NCBI RefSeq assembly: GCF_002933295.1 | Contig: NZ_PSSW01000005.1 | Coordinates: forward strand, 330,356 to 394,355 | Direction: 5' to 3' | From: Marinobacter flavimaris | GTDB taxonomy: Bacteria; Pseudomonadota; Gammaproteobacteria; Pseudomonadales; Oleiphilaceae | Length of the DNA stretch: 64,000 nucleotides | Part shown: in pieces, positions 46,404-55,688 of the stretch | How positions within the stretch are numbered: the stretch's first letter is position 1 | Layout: each line of letters opens with the position of its first letter | Program-made: the position numbers and the translations under genes | Notes under the pieces: model-generated | What the model was told of the DNA's origin: nothing | Database searches by the model: none | Seen by the model: only the letters and a program-made list of their open reading frames with translations

Positions 46404-47387
46404 TCAGGCCGTACCGGCAGCCACCACCGTGGAGAGCAGATAGCCGGTATAGGCCACGTACACCAGCACCAGGATGCCACCATCCACACGGCTCACCAGT
46501 TTTCGCCATCCGGTAAGCCCGTAACCCATCAGGAACAGACCCACCGTGAGCGCCAGCATCAGCGTCCAGTCACGGTAGAGCACTTCCGGGTCCACCGCGA
46601 GGGGTTCGATAACAGCCGCGAGACCCACCACGGCGAGGGTGTTGAAAATGCCCGACCCCAGAATATTGCCCAGGATCAGGTCGTGTTCGTTCTTTTTGAC
46701 CGCGGCCAGAGCCGAGGCGAGTTCGGGCAGGGAAGTGCCGATGGCAACGATGGTGAGACCGATCACCAGATCGCTGACTCCAAGGCTCTGGGCAATCGTG
46801 ACGGCACCCCAGACCAGCATCCGGGAGCTGACGATCAGCAGTACCAGGCCAATTACCAGCCAGATCACGGCGGTTTTCAGGGGCATGGGGTGCGCAATGA
46901 TCTCGGCGTCGGCATCACCGGCCAGAGGGTCCGCCTTGCCTTTCAGGCCCTGGTAGATTGACCATCCCATAACCAGAGCAAATACCGCCAGCAACACCCA
47001 GCCATCCATGCGTGAGAGTTGCCCGTCGATCAGCTGGGCGCCGGCAATGAGGGTGAGTACGATCAGCAGTGGCAACTCCTTGCGGATCACCTGGGAGTGC
47101 ACTGCAATGGGCGCGATGATGGCTGTCAGGCCGACAATAAGCGCAATGTTGGTAATGTTGGAGCCATAGCCGTTACCCAGGGCCAGGCCAGGGTTGCCAT
47201 CAGACGCAGCCATGGCTGAGACGGCGAGTTCCGGTGCCGAGGTGCCGAAACCGATAATCACCATGCCGATCAGCAGGGTGGGCATGCCGAGATGTTTGGC
47301 GGTCGCCGCGGCGCCCTCCACAAATTTATCGGCACTCCAGACCAGCAGGATCAGGCCGGCGATGATTGCGCCAAATGCCATTAGCAT
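46404..47387 (-). CDS. Calcium/sodium antiporter (CaxA/YrbG family)
   Basis: A 327-residue exchanger with about ten helices and two inverted alpha-repeats. The first repeat has GFGTSAPELAVSAMAASDGN, then LALGNGYGSNITNIALIVGL; the second has AIGTSLPELASALAA and LGNILGSGIFNTLAVVG. It follows nhaD by 9 bp with GAGGTCTATCT before the ATG, so the two transporters form a sodium-linked operon in the inner membrane. Confidence 0.92.
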   Translation of the reverse strand: MLMAFGAIIAGLILLVWSADKFVEGAAATAKHLGMPTLLIGMVIIGFGTSAPELAVSAMAASDGNPGLALGNGYGSNITNIALIVGLTAIIAPIAVHSQVIRKELPLLIVLTLIAGAQLIDGQLSRMDGWVLLAVFALVMGWSIYQGLKGKADPLAGDADAEIIAHPMPLKTAVIWLVIGLVLLIVSSRMLVWGAVTIAQSLGVSDLVIGLTIVAIGTSLPELASALAAVKKNEHDLILGNILGSGIFNTLAVVGLAAVIEPLAVDPEVLYRDWTLMLALTVGLFLMGYGLTGWRKLVSRVDGGILVLVYVAYTGYLLSTVVAAGTA

Positions 47388-47396
47388 AGATAGACC

Positions 47397-48647
47397 TCAG
47401 TTGATGAAACGCCCGAGCATGTAGACACCGGCATAGCCCAGGGTATAAGCCGCCAGAAGGTGTGCAAGATACCGCATATAGGCGGCAAAGGTCAGCCCCG
47501 GAATCTTGCTCATTGCCACTATACCGGCGGCTGAGCCAATCACCAGGAGCGATCCACCCACACCCACGGCATAGGTCAGGCCCATCCACTCGCCGGGGCT
47601 CATGTCGATGCCGGCCTTCAGCAGGGCCGCCGTCAGAGGCACGTTATCGATAACGGCCGAGAAGATGCCCATCAGGTAATTGGCGTACAGCGGCGGCAGG
47701 ATGTCGTAAATCGCCACCAGCGAATCCAGCGCATGGATCTCCTTGAGCATGCCCACCAGCAGAAGGATGCCGAGAAAGAACAGCAGCGTTTCAAACTCGA
47801 TGATGCGGATGTACTCGAGAATCGGGTCCAGATCGGAGTCGTCACTCATGAATCGAGACACCAGGAACATGATGGACAGGCCGAACAGAAAGGTCAGTAC
47901 CGGTGGAATCCCGAACAGGGCATTACCGGCAATGGTGCTCAGGATTGTTAACAAAAACAGCCCGCTGATGATCGCGTCCACCCGTCGCACAGGGGTATTG
48001 TTGGAGCGCAGGGTCACGGTTCCTGTGAGCCCTCGAGACAGGAAAACCGCAAGGATGAAAACGGTGATCGAGGCCGGAATGGCCAGGGTCAGAAGGGTCA
48101 GTATTTCAACCTTTTTCGCCAGGAAAATCATCAACGTAGTGACGTCGCCGGTGATCAGCGAAACGCCTCCCGAGTTGACCGCAAACACAACCAGCGTGAC
48201 GAACTGGATACGTTTTTTCAGCTCCAGATCCAGAGACAGAATCAGCGAGCATGAGACTAAAGTGGCGGTGATATTGTCTGCTAAAGAGGAGAAAATGAAA
48301 CAAAAAAGACCGGTCAGGAACAGTAGCCGTCGCTCGCTTACCTGCTTCGGCATGATCAGGTAAATCACGTTTTCGATCATACCCTTCTTGTTCAGGTAGG
48401 CGACAAACGTCATGGCTGCGACCAGAAACAGCCACAGCCCGGCGATTTCGGCGATGCTCTCGGACAGACCATCGGAAATGGCAGACGTTTCACCAGCGTT
48501 ATCACTGAACAGGAACAGCAGCATCCAGCTCATGGTGCCAAAGAACAGCGTTACCTTGGCCTTGTTGATGTGGATGACCTCTTCAAATATGACGCCTAGC
48601 AGCGCCAGAACCGCGAGAATAATCAGAAACGCATCAAGGGCAGACAT
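47397..48647 (-). CDS. nhaD: Sodium/proton antiporter NhaD
   Basis: A 416-residue NhaD-type antiporter with about twelve helices. Features are EVIHINKAKVTLFFGTMSWM, SSLADNITATLVSCSLILSL and GIFSAVIDNVPLTAALLKAG (paired Asp-Asn motifs of the ion-transport-fold antiporters). The ATG at 48647 fits the family start; a TTG 27 bases upstream is possible. It is common in marine and halophilic bacteria and is co-transcribed with the Ca/Na exchanger. Confidence 0.92.
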   Translation of the reverse strand: MSALDAFLIILAVLALLGVIFEEVIHINKAKVTLFFGTMSWMLLFLFSDNAGETSAISDGLSESIAEIAGLWLFLVAAMTFVAYLNKKGMIENVIYLIMPKQVSERRLLFLTGLFCFIFSSLADNITATLVSCSLILSLDLELKKRIQFVTLVVFAVNSGGVSLITGDVTTLMIFLAKKVEILTLLTLAIPASITVFILAVFLSRGLTGTVTLRSNNTPVRRVDAIISGLFLLTILSTIAGNALFGIPPVLTFLFGLSIMFLVSRFMSDDSDLDPILEYIRIIEFETLLFFLGILLLVGMLKEIHALDSLVAIYDILPPLYANYLMGIFSAVIDNVPLTAALLKAGIDMSPGEWMGLTYAVGVGGSLLVIGSAAGIVAMSKIPGLTFAAYMRYLAHLLAAYTLGYAGVYMLGRFIN

Positions 48648-48971
48648 TGGGGAAATCCCGTCCTGGTTTGTCAAAGTGGAGGCCTGAGCCGGCCAGACAG
48701 ATCACGCGGGCGGATTTTAGACCTTTGACCCGTAGCAAACCACTGTTCGTAAGTGCACGTATCGGCCCCTGAAGCAAATAGATGCCGAAGAAAGACGCAA
48801 CGATTGACAATCGCAATTTATTCTCCCGGCAAAAATCGGGATAATTGCGCGCACATTCAGACCGGAAGCAGACGGCGGCGCCGTTTACCTCGCGCCCGAC
48901 CGGCTTCCGACAGGCTCTCTTGCTGATCGTGAGAGGGCAAAAAGGCTCAACACTAGCTAGGGTGAAAACCA
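48648..48971. promoter_or_regulatory. Divergent nhaD/mqo intergenic region with structured mqo leader
   Basis: The region has 324 bp without a gene. Near mqo a nested hairpin can form from CGGAAGC (48863-48869) with GCTTCCG (48903-48909), enclosing ACGGC-GGC-GCCGT (48872-48884). Further left TCCCG-GCAAAAAT-CGGGA is another inverted repeat. A possible -10 GATAAT lies at 48839-48844, with TTTATT 17 bp before it. No known riboswitch class is recognised. Confidence 0.35.
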
Positions 48972-50453
48972 ATGGCCGTTAGACAGGCAGACGTAGTGCT
49001 GGTCGGCGGTGGCGTCATGAGCGCCACTCTCGGCATGATGCTCAGGCAGCTTGATCCGTCCCTGGACATCGTCATGGTGGAGCGTCTCGATCACGTTGCC
49101 CATGAGAGCACAGACGGATGGAACAACGCAGGTACCGGGCATGCCGGGTACTGTGAGCTTAACTACACTCCCGAGACCGGTGATGGCGATGTCACCATCG
49201 ATCGGGCCCTGCAGATCAACGCCCAGTTCGAGGTGTCACTGCAGCTGTGGTCCTACCTTGTGGAGCAGGGCATCCTGCCCGAACCCTCCAGCTTTATTAA
49301 CCGCACACCGCATCAGAGCTTTGTCTGGGGCGAGAAGGATGTGGCCTTCCTCAAGCGTCGTTATGAACGCCTGAGTGCCCATCACCTGTTCCGCGACATG
49401 GAATACACCGAGTCTCCGAAGGATCTCGAGGAATGGATGCCGCTGATCGTCAATAACCGGGACCCCATGCAGCGGGTTGCCGCGACCCGGATCAAGCACG
49501 GTTCCGATGTGGATTTCGGCTCGCTCACCCGCAGCATGGTGAGCTGGCTGGAAACCCAGCCGAATTTCGAGCTGATGCTCAGCTCACCGGTGCACTACAT
49601 CGACCAGCGGGACAACGGCCGTTGGAAGATCCGCGTCAAGAACCAGAAGACCGGCGAGCTGACCAAGCTCGAGACCGGCTTCGTGTTCCTCGGCGCCGGC
49701 GGTGGCGCGTTGCCGCTGCTGCAGAAATCCGGTATCGACGAAGCCCGGGGCTACGGTGGCTTCCCGGTGAGCGGTCAGTGGCTGGTGTGTGGCAAGCCCG
49801 ACATCGTCAAGCAGCACAACTCCAAGGTATACGGCAAGGCGCCGATCGGGGCACCGCCCATGTCGGTACCGCACCTCGACACCCGCATCATTAATGGCGA
49901 GCCGGCCCTTCTGTTTGGCCCCTTCGCCGGTTTCACCACCCGCTTCCTGAAACAGGGCTCGATCTTTGATCTGATTGGTTCGGTGAAGCCCACCAACCTG
50001 AAGCCCATGCTCTCGGTGAGCAAGAGCAACATGGACCTGACACGCTATCTCATCGGTGAAGTGTTCCAGTCCCACGGTGACCGGGTGGCATCGCTGCGCA
50101 ATTTCTTCCCGGACGCCATGGAAGAGGATTGGCAGCTGCGCATGGCCGGCCAGCGCGTCCAGATCATCAAGCAGGTCGATGGTGGCGGTGGCAAGCTTGA
50201 GTTCGGCACCGAAATTGTGGCGGCAAAAGATGGAACGCTGGCGGCGCTGCTGGGTGCTTCGCCCGGAGCCTCCACCGCAGCCAATGCGATGATCAATGTT
50301 ATCGAGCGCTGTTTCCCGGAGAAGATCAAGACGCCGGAGTGGCAGGAACGGATGAAAGAGCTTGTTCCGTCCTATGGCCAGTCCCTGGTAGAGGACGAAG
50401 CACTGCTTACCAAAGTTCGCGAGAGGACCCTGTCGACCCTGAAACTGGGCTGA
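48972..50453 (+). CDS. mqo: Malate:quinone oxidoreductase
   Basis: A 493-residue membrane-associated FAD enzyme. The N-terminal dinucleotide fold is DVVLVGGGVMSATLGMMLRQ and the family signature is STDGWNNAGTGHAGYCELNY. Further matches are LGAGGGALPLLQKSGI and FGPFAGFTTRFLKQGSIFDL. It oxidises malate to oxaloacetate with electron transfer to quinone. AGGGTGAAAACC precedes the ATG. Confidence 0.95.
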   Translation: MAVRQADVVLVGGGVMSATLGMMLRQLDPSLDIVMVERLDHVAHESTDGWNNAGTGHAGYCELNYTPETGDGDVTIDRALQINAQFEVSLQLWSYLVEQGILPEPSSFINRTPHQSFVWGEKDVAFLKRRYERLSAHHLFRDMEYTESPKDLEEWMPLIVNNRDPMQRVAATRIKHGSDVDFGSLTRSMVSWLETQPNFELMLSSPVHYIDQRDNGRWKIRVKNQKTGELTKLETGFVFLGAGGGALPLLQKSGIDEARGYGGFPVSGQWLVCGKPDIVKQHNSKVYGKAPIGAPPMSVPHLDTRIINGEPALLFGPFAGFTTRFLKQGSIFDLIGSVKPTNLKPMLSVSKSNMDLTRYLIGEVFQSHGDRVASLRNFFPDAMEEDWQLRMAGQRVQIIKQVDGGGGKLEFGTEIVAAKDGTLAALLGASPGASTAANAMINVIERCFPEKIKTPEWQERMKELVPSYGQSLVEDEALLTKVRERTLSTLKLG

Positions 50454-50609
50454 TATTCCCAATCGATCTAAGAAAGCCTAAGGCACTGCGATTGCTGGAT
50501 TCACTCCCGGCTGTCGTAGTGCTTTTTGCGTTTCAAATGGGGGCGAAATTTGCGATTTCACAGCTAATGCGTAGGGTTAGAAGTCAACCCTTATGAAAGG
50601 AGAGAGCCT

Positions 50610-51842
50610 GTGAGTGAGCAAAAGTACAATCCTGAGAAAGGGTATATTGCATTACTGGGCTGGAGCCTGAATGCGGTTGAAGCGGCCGACAAATTCGACC
50701 GTCGGTATGTTGTCGTGGCACCGGACTGGGCCGAAGCCTATTGCGAAGAGCATGACATTCCCTACGTGCCCTGGAATTTTGAGCGCCTGAATGACCGTTC
50801 GGTAGAAATTGCGCAGACCCTCAAGGAGATGGGCGTAGACGTTGCCATCCCGTTGTTTGAGGAGACTGTGGAGTGGGCGGGCGCCATTAACTCGGTGTTG
50901 ATGGACAAGCCTCGTCTGTTCGGCCAGGCCATGCTGCTGCGTGACAAGGCCCTGATGAAACGCCGTGCCCAGCTCGGTGGTATCCGGGTGGGTATCTTCG
51001 AGGAAGCGCACGACAAGGGTGATGTTATCCGGTTCCTCAAGCGGGTTAACCAGACTCTGCTGAAACTGGATGGTGACCCCAACGATCCGATTCACCTCAA
51101 GGCCTTTGATAAGGCCGGCTGCCTTGGCCACCGGGTGATCCGTACGCCTGATGAAGTCGATACCATCCCGGAAGAAGAATTCCCGGTCTTGATGGAGTCG
51201 CACCTGGATGGCTGGGAGTTTGCGGTCGAGGCCTGGATTCACAACGGCAAGATCGCCTTCCTGAACATTTCCGAGTACGTGACGCTGGGCTATTCGGTAT
51301 TTGTGCCCGCAACACCGGACCTGGAGAAGTATCGCGACCAGATTCGCGGCGAAATCGAGAAGCTGATCAAGACCTTCGATATCGAATTCGGGTTTATCCA
51401 CCCGGAGTACTTCGTGACCAGCGACCGGACCATGTACTTTGGCGAGGTGGCCTATCGTCCACCGGGCTTCAAGGTATTCGAGCTGCTTGAGCGTGCCTAT
51501 GGTTTCAACGCGTATCAGGGCATGATCCTGGCCTTTGACCCGAAGACCACGGAAGAGGAAATCAAGGCCTTCTTCCCGAAGGAAGTGGTGGATGCGAAGG
51601 GTTACGCCGGTTGTTTCGGTGTGTATCCGCGCCGCCGGGTTGTCAGCAAGCTGGAAATCCCGGAGGAGACCGAAAATCACGAGTATTTCGAGTCTCACGA
51701 GCTGACTGCGCCGCTTGAAGAAACGGTCACCAAGCGTACCGCTTTCGGTACCCACTGGGGGCTGGTGTATTTCTTCGGTGAAGACCCCTATGTCATGCGG
51801 GACCTCCTGAAACATCAGGAAGACCTCGATTTCTATGTATAA
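50610..51842 (+). CDS. ATP-grasp family ligase-like protein of unknown substrate
   Basis: A 410-residue cytoplasmic ATP-grasp enzyme. The N-terminal Rossmann-like pre-ATP-grasp part (ALLGWSLNAVEAADKFDRRY) is followed by FEETVEWAGAINSVL, LLRDKALMKRRAQLGGI, FPVLMESHLDGWEFAVEAWI and a metal-binding FGEVAYRPPGFKVFELLERA. It resembles carbamoyl-phosphate-synthase-like ATP-grasp ligases that join a carboxylate to an amine. It starts at GTG 50610 behind AAAGGAGAG. A papain-like protein gene follows 55 bp downstream, suggesting a paired ligase and peptidase. The product is unknown. Confidence 0.82.
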   Translation: MSEQKYNPEKGYIALLGWSLNAVEAADKFDRRYVVVAPDWAEAYCEEHDIPYVPWNFERLNDRSVEIAQTLKEMGVDVAIPLFEETVEWAGAINSVLMDKPRLFGQAMLLRDKALMKRRAQLGGIRVGIFEEAHDKGDVIRFLKRVNQTLLKLDGDPNDPIHLKAFDKAGCLGHRVIRTPDEVDTIPEEEFPVLMESHLDGWEFAVEAWIHNGKIAFLNISEYVTLGYSVFVPATPDLEKYRDQIRGEIEKLIKTFDIEFGFIHPEYFVTSDRTMYFGEVAYRPPGFKVFELLERAYGFNAYQGMILAFDPKTTEEEIKAFFPKEVVDAKGYAGCFGVYPRRRVVSKLEIPEETENHEYFESHELTAPLEETVTKRTAFGTHWGLVYFFGEDPYVMRDLLKHQEDLDFYV

Positions 51843-51897
51843 TCAGGAGAAGCATTAACAACAACCGGGTTTGGTGCCAGGCCCTGAGGATTATCGT

Positions 51898-53922
51898 TTG
51901 AACGATCACCAATCGGGCAGCGCAGCGCCAGCTGTAAACATTGACAAGCTGGCTCAACGCCTGGATGACGCCATTCAGGCTTTGGAAGAAAGCCGGTCTT
52001 TTACCAAGGCCGGCAAACTGCCGCGTGTGCTGGATATTGCCCGCCGGGTCCTGCTGCAGCCGGATGGCTGCCGGATCATCGAGGAGCGCGCTGAGCGCCT
52101 TGAGCTGGCGGGCGTCTTTGCCGGCACCGACTGGGCCGAACCCGGTATTCTCCTTCCCACGCTGACAACCTATTCGCTGCAGAGCCAGAATGCCGATACC
52201 GTCGTCATTGAGGCCTTCAGCGAATTGCGGCTGCTTGCCGTCGCCCGGGGCAGCTATCTGCACCCTTCGGTGTCGGCTGAACAGGCCCACCACTATCTGA
52301 CCCAGGTTCTTGCCATCAACCTCGGCCTGCTGTTTGGCATGACCGGCGAGGCTGAGCGGGAGCAGGGCAAGCTCGCGCTGATCAGCCAGAACCTTGTGCA
52401 GTACGTGGCCCACCACATCGGCTACGAACATGTCATTGATAGTCTGATCGAGGAGATCTGGCGCATCCTTGAACAGCGACCGATCCAGGTATCGGACGTA
52501 CGCAAGATGATTACCCAGATTGCCCTTTGCCGGGCCGATCCGCAGGCCGATCTGGGCAGTGCCGGGCGCGGTGCCGACCGGTTGATCTCCAGCCTCTATG
52601 GGCCCACCCGGGCCTGCAGTGAAGACCCCGGAACCGTGGTCTACGAGCAGCGGCTGGAAACCATGGACGCCCAGGCCCTGCAGAACGAAGCCACCGGGTT
52701 TGCGCGTTCCATGCACGATACCGGCCTGGTCTCGCCTTACCATGCCTCGTTCATACGTTTCATCCTGTTGGACCAGGACACCTTGCTGAGCGAGGCGCTG
52801 GGGCTGTCCAGTACCGGCCGGGATTGCCTGATGTGCTATCGGGAGCTGGTCCACACCCTGATTAAAGAAGGTATCTATCCGGAAACGGCACAGGGCATCT
52901 ACGGCCTGGCGCTACTGCTGGAGCGGGGTATTCTTTATCAACCTCCTGTTGCGCCGGGTCTGTGGCGCCAGGCACGGCTCTCTCTGTGCCCCCATGCGCG
53001 GGAGCGACTTGAACTGGCCTATGGCTACCAACCGCAACCCAATGCCTGGCTGATTCAGGGCGTATTGAATATGTTGGGCCAGCCTTTGGGCGTGGGGCAG
53101 GGCAACAATCCTACCTGCCAGTCGGCCCGTGCTCTTTCGATGTGGGCCTATAACGATCCGGATTATCTCTTGCAGATGGTGGCCTGGGCTGCCCGAGACA
53201 ATGAAATCGTCATTCACTTTGAAGGCCAGCCGGTGTCGTCGGCCCGCAGTGTCGGCGGTGTCGCGTCCGAGGTTACCCTCGATCTGGATCCTGTCTCCCT
53301 GGTTGTAGTGCCGCATCTGGACCGCATTTATGTGGAGATGGGCCGGTTGTGCGTCGGCCGCGAGGGCGATCCCCACAAATGGGTGAACCCGGAGTTCCAC
53401 GGCTGGTCTGCCGGGCGCGGATTTGCCATCAACGTGGATGTGGCCACCGGCAAGCTGCATGATCTGGAAGGCTTTATCCGGCATTTCTATGCCAGCTATC
53501 ACCCCTACTACAACGGCAATCAGCCGCTGATCCACCCGCAGCCCGCGGGTATTGCAGTGACCGACAGTGCCGCCCGGTTTATCGGCTGGCACGCCATTAC
53601 CATTCTCCGGGCCGCGCTCGATCCGGAAGGCGAGATGCGGATTTATTTCTTCAATCCCAATAACGACAGCGGCCAGAACTGGGGCGATGGAGTCAAAGTC
53701 AGTACCTCTGGCAACGGAGAGCGTTTTGGCGAGTCGTCGCTGCCTTTCGAACAGTTCACATCGCGACTGTACATCTTCCATTACGATCCCCTGGAGCGGG
53801 GGGAACCTGCGGAAGTGAACGAGGATGCCCTTCGGCGCGTAACAGAGGGTGTGTATCGCAGTTGGGGTCTGGATCGCGTGCCGGCGGATGCTTTGCAGGC
53901 GGAGCCGCCCATAACCGATTGA
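51898..53922 (+). CDS. Unrecognised large protein with papain-like C-terminal pattern
   Basis: A 674-residue protein. The N-terminal 390 residues are helical and unrecognised. The C-terminal part contains GVGQGNNPTCQSARALSMWA, FIGWHAITILRAAL and YFFNPNNDSGQNWGDG. Gln401, Cys407, His565 and Asn586 reproduce the order of papain residues Gln19, Cys25, His159 and Asn175, including the six-residue Gln-Cys spacing. A cysteine peptidase or transferase is therefore suspected. No signal peptide is seen. The start is taken as TTG 51898 with GAGGAT upstream; TTG 51871 or GTG 51874 would add up to nine residues. Confidence 0.72.
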   Translation: MNDHQSGSAAPAVNIDKLAQRLDDAIQALEESRSFTKAGKLPRVLDIARRVLLQPDGCRIIEERAERLELAGVFAGTDWAEPGILLPTLTTYSLQSQNADTVVIEAFSELRLLAVARGSYLHPSVSAEQAHHYLTQVLAINLGLLFGMTGEAEREQGKLALISQNLVQYVAHHIGYEHVIDSLIEEIWRILEQRPIQVSDVRKMITQIALCRADPQADLGSAGRGADRLISSLYGPTRACSEDPGTVVYEQRLETMDAQALQNEATGFARSMHDTGLVSPYHASFIRFILLDQDTLLSEALGLSSTGRDCLMCYRELVHTLIKEGIYPETAQGIYGLALLLERGILYQPPVAPGLWRQARLSLCPHARERLELAYGYQPQPNAWLIQGVLNMLGQPLGVGQGNNPTCQSARALSMWAYNDPDYLLQMVAWAARDNEIVIHFEGQPVSSARSVGGVASEVTLDLDPVSLVVVPHLDRIYVEMGRLCVGREGDPHKWVNPEFHGWSAGRGFAINVDVATGKLHDLEGFIRHFYASYHPYYNGNQPLIHPQPAGIAVTDSAARFIGWHAITILRAALDPEGEMRIYFFNPNNDSGQNWGDGVKVSTSGNGERFGESSLPFEQFTSRLYIFHYDPLERGEPAEVNEDALRRVTEGVYRSWGLDRVPADALQAEPPITD

Positions 53923-53970
53923 TCCCGGAACCTGCCGATCACCCGGAATCCACAGATCAAGAGGAAGGCC

Positions 53971-55641
53971 ATGGCCAACGAACAGACCCCGGCCCGTAAT
54001 GGGGCCGAGTTGTTTATCCGGGCGCTGGAAAACGAAGGCGTTGAATACATTTTCGCGGTGCCCGGTGAGGAGAATCTTGCCTTCCTTGAGGCTTTGAGGA
54101 CCTCCAGTATTCAGCTGGTCCTCAACCGCCATGAACAGGCTGCCGGGTTCATGGCCGCCACCTACGGCCGCCTGACGGGGCGCGTGGGAGTCTGCCTTTC
54201 CACGCTCGGGCCCGGCGCCACCAACTTCGTGACTGCCGCCGCCTACGCCCAGCTGGGCGGCATGCCCATGATGATGATCTCGGGCCAGAAACCCATCAAG
54301 TCCTCCAAGCAGGGGCTATTCCAGATTCTGGATGTGGTGGACCTGATGCGTCCGCTCACCAAGTACACCCGGCAAATCAGCAATGCCAACACCATTCCTG
54401 CCAAGGTTCGGGAAGCTTTCCGCCTGGCCTCTGAAGAGCGCCCGGGTGCCGTGCATCTGGAGCTGCCGGAGGACATCGCCGATGAGGCGCCCGAATCCGA
54501 TACCCACATCTTCAAACCCAGTGACGCCCGGCGGCCCTCGGCCAGCCCGAAAAGCCTGGAGATGGCGTGCGAAATGCTGCGCGAGGCTCGGCATCCGCTG
54601 ATCATGATCGGTGCCGGCGCCAACCGGAAACGGGTTTCCCAGGCGTTGCTGCATCTTGTGAATGTTACCGGCATCCCGTTCTTCACCACCCAGATGGGCA
54701 AGGGCGTGGTGGATGAGCGACATCCGCGCTACCTGGGCAACGCTGCCCTGTCGGCCGGGGACTTCGTTCACTGTGCAATCGACCGCGCCGACCTGGTGAT
54801 CAACGTGGGCCATGATGTGGTGGAAAAGCCACCTTTCTTCATGACCCCCGGCGGCAAGAAGGTCATTCATGTGAATTTCAGTGCGGCCGACGTGGACCCG
54901 GTGTACTTCCCCCAGCACGAGGTTGTCGGGGATATCGCCAACAGCGTGGAATACATGGCCGAGAACTGCGGCCAGTGCGCCAACCATGATTTCACCCGTC
55001 TGATGGAGGTGAAGGAGGCGGTGGATGCGCACCTACAGGAACGAGCTGAAGACGATCGTTTCCCGGTGATCCCCCAGCGGATCGTTCATGATGTGCGCCA
55101 GGTAATGCCCGATGACGGGATCATCACGCTCGACAACGGCATGTACAAACTCTGGTTTGCCCGCAATTACCGCGCCTACGACAACAATACGGTACTGCTC
55201 GACAACGCCCTGGCCTCCATGGGCGCCGGCTTGCCCAGCGGGATGATGGCCTCCATGTTGTATCCGGATCTGAAAGTGATGGCGATCTGTGGCGACGGCG
55301 GCTTCATGATGAACAGCCAGGAGCTGGAAACCGCGGTTCGACTGAACCTCAACCTGGTGGTGCTGATTATCAACGACAGTGCCTACGGCATGATCAAGTG
55401 GAAGCAGGGCCAGGAAGGCTACAGCGATTTCGGCCTGGATTATCGCAACCCGGATTTTGTTACCTATGCCCAATCCTATGGCGCCAAGGGTCACCGCGTG
55501 ACCCGCACGGAGGACCTGCGGCCGACCCTGGAAGGTGCCCTGGCTGAAGGCGGTGTTCATGTGGTGGACGTGCCCGTGGATTACAGTGAAAACCGCCGGG
55601 TGTTTGATGAGGAGCTGGCGGAACTGACCTGCAAACTCTGA
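53971..55641 (+). CDS. Thiamine-diphosphate enzyme, acetolactate synthase large-subunit family
   Basis: A 556-residue ThDP enzyme. The catalytic Glu is in VLNRHEQAAGFMAATYGRLT; SGQKPIKSSKQGLFQ and the ThDP-binding CGDGGFMMNSQELETAVRLN with IINDSAYG follow. It resembles IlvB/AlsS-type acetolactate synthases and has the usual length. There is no small regulatory subunit gene beside it, which argues against the IlvBN biosynthetic pair. It follows the papain-like gene by 48 bp with AGAGGAAGGCC at its start and may belong to the same transcript. Confidence 0.87.
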   Translation: MANEQTPARNGAELFIRALENEGVEYIFAVPGEENLAFLEALRTSSIQLVLNRHEQAAGFMAATYGRLTGRVGVCLSTLGPGATNFVTAAAYAQLGGMPMMMISGQKPIKSSKQGLFQILDVVDLMRPLTKYTRQISNANTIPAKVREAFRLASEERPGAVHLELPEDIADEAPESDTHIFKPSDARRPSASPKSLEMACEMLREARHPLIMIGAGANRKRVSQALLHLVNVTGIPFFTTQMGKGVVDERHPRYLGNAALSAGDFVHCAIDRADLVINVGHDVVEKPPFFMTPGGKKVIHVNFSAADVDPVYFPQHEVVGDIANSVEYMAENCGQCANHDFTRLMEVKEAVDAHLQERAEDDRFPVIPQRIVHDVRQVMPDDGIITLDNGMYKLWFARNYRAYDNNTVLLDNALASMGAGLPSGMMASMLYPDLKVMAICGDGGFMMNSQELETAVRLNLNLVVLIINDSAYGMIKWKQGQEGYSDFGLDYRNPDFVTYAQSYGAKGHRVTRTEDLRPTLEGALAEGGVHVVDVPVDYSENRRVFDEELAELTCKL

Positions 55642-55688
55642 GGGGTGTATTATGCGTCCATGGATGATGAGCCCGAGGTAGCACTGCA

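Noticed and set aside
50339..50596. A small plus-strand gene between mqo and the ATP-grasp gene
   Set aside because: Most of it overlaps the mqo end in another frame and it has no ribosome site or recognisable sequence.
52912..54132. A 406-codon minus-strand open frame over the papain-like and ThDP genes
   Set aside because: It spans the boundary of two well-supported plus-strand genes and has no family resemblance.
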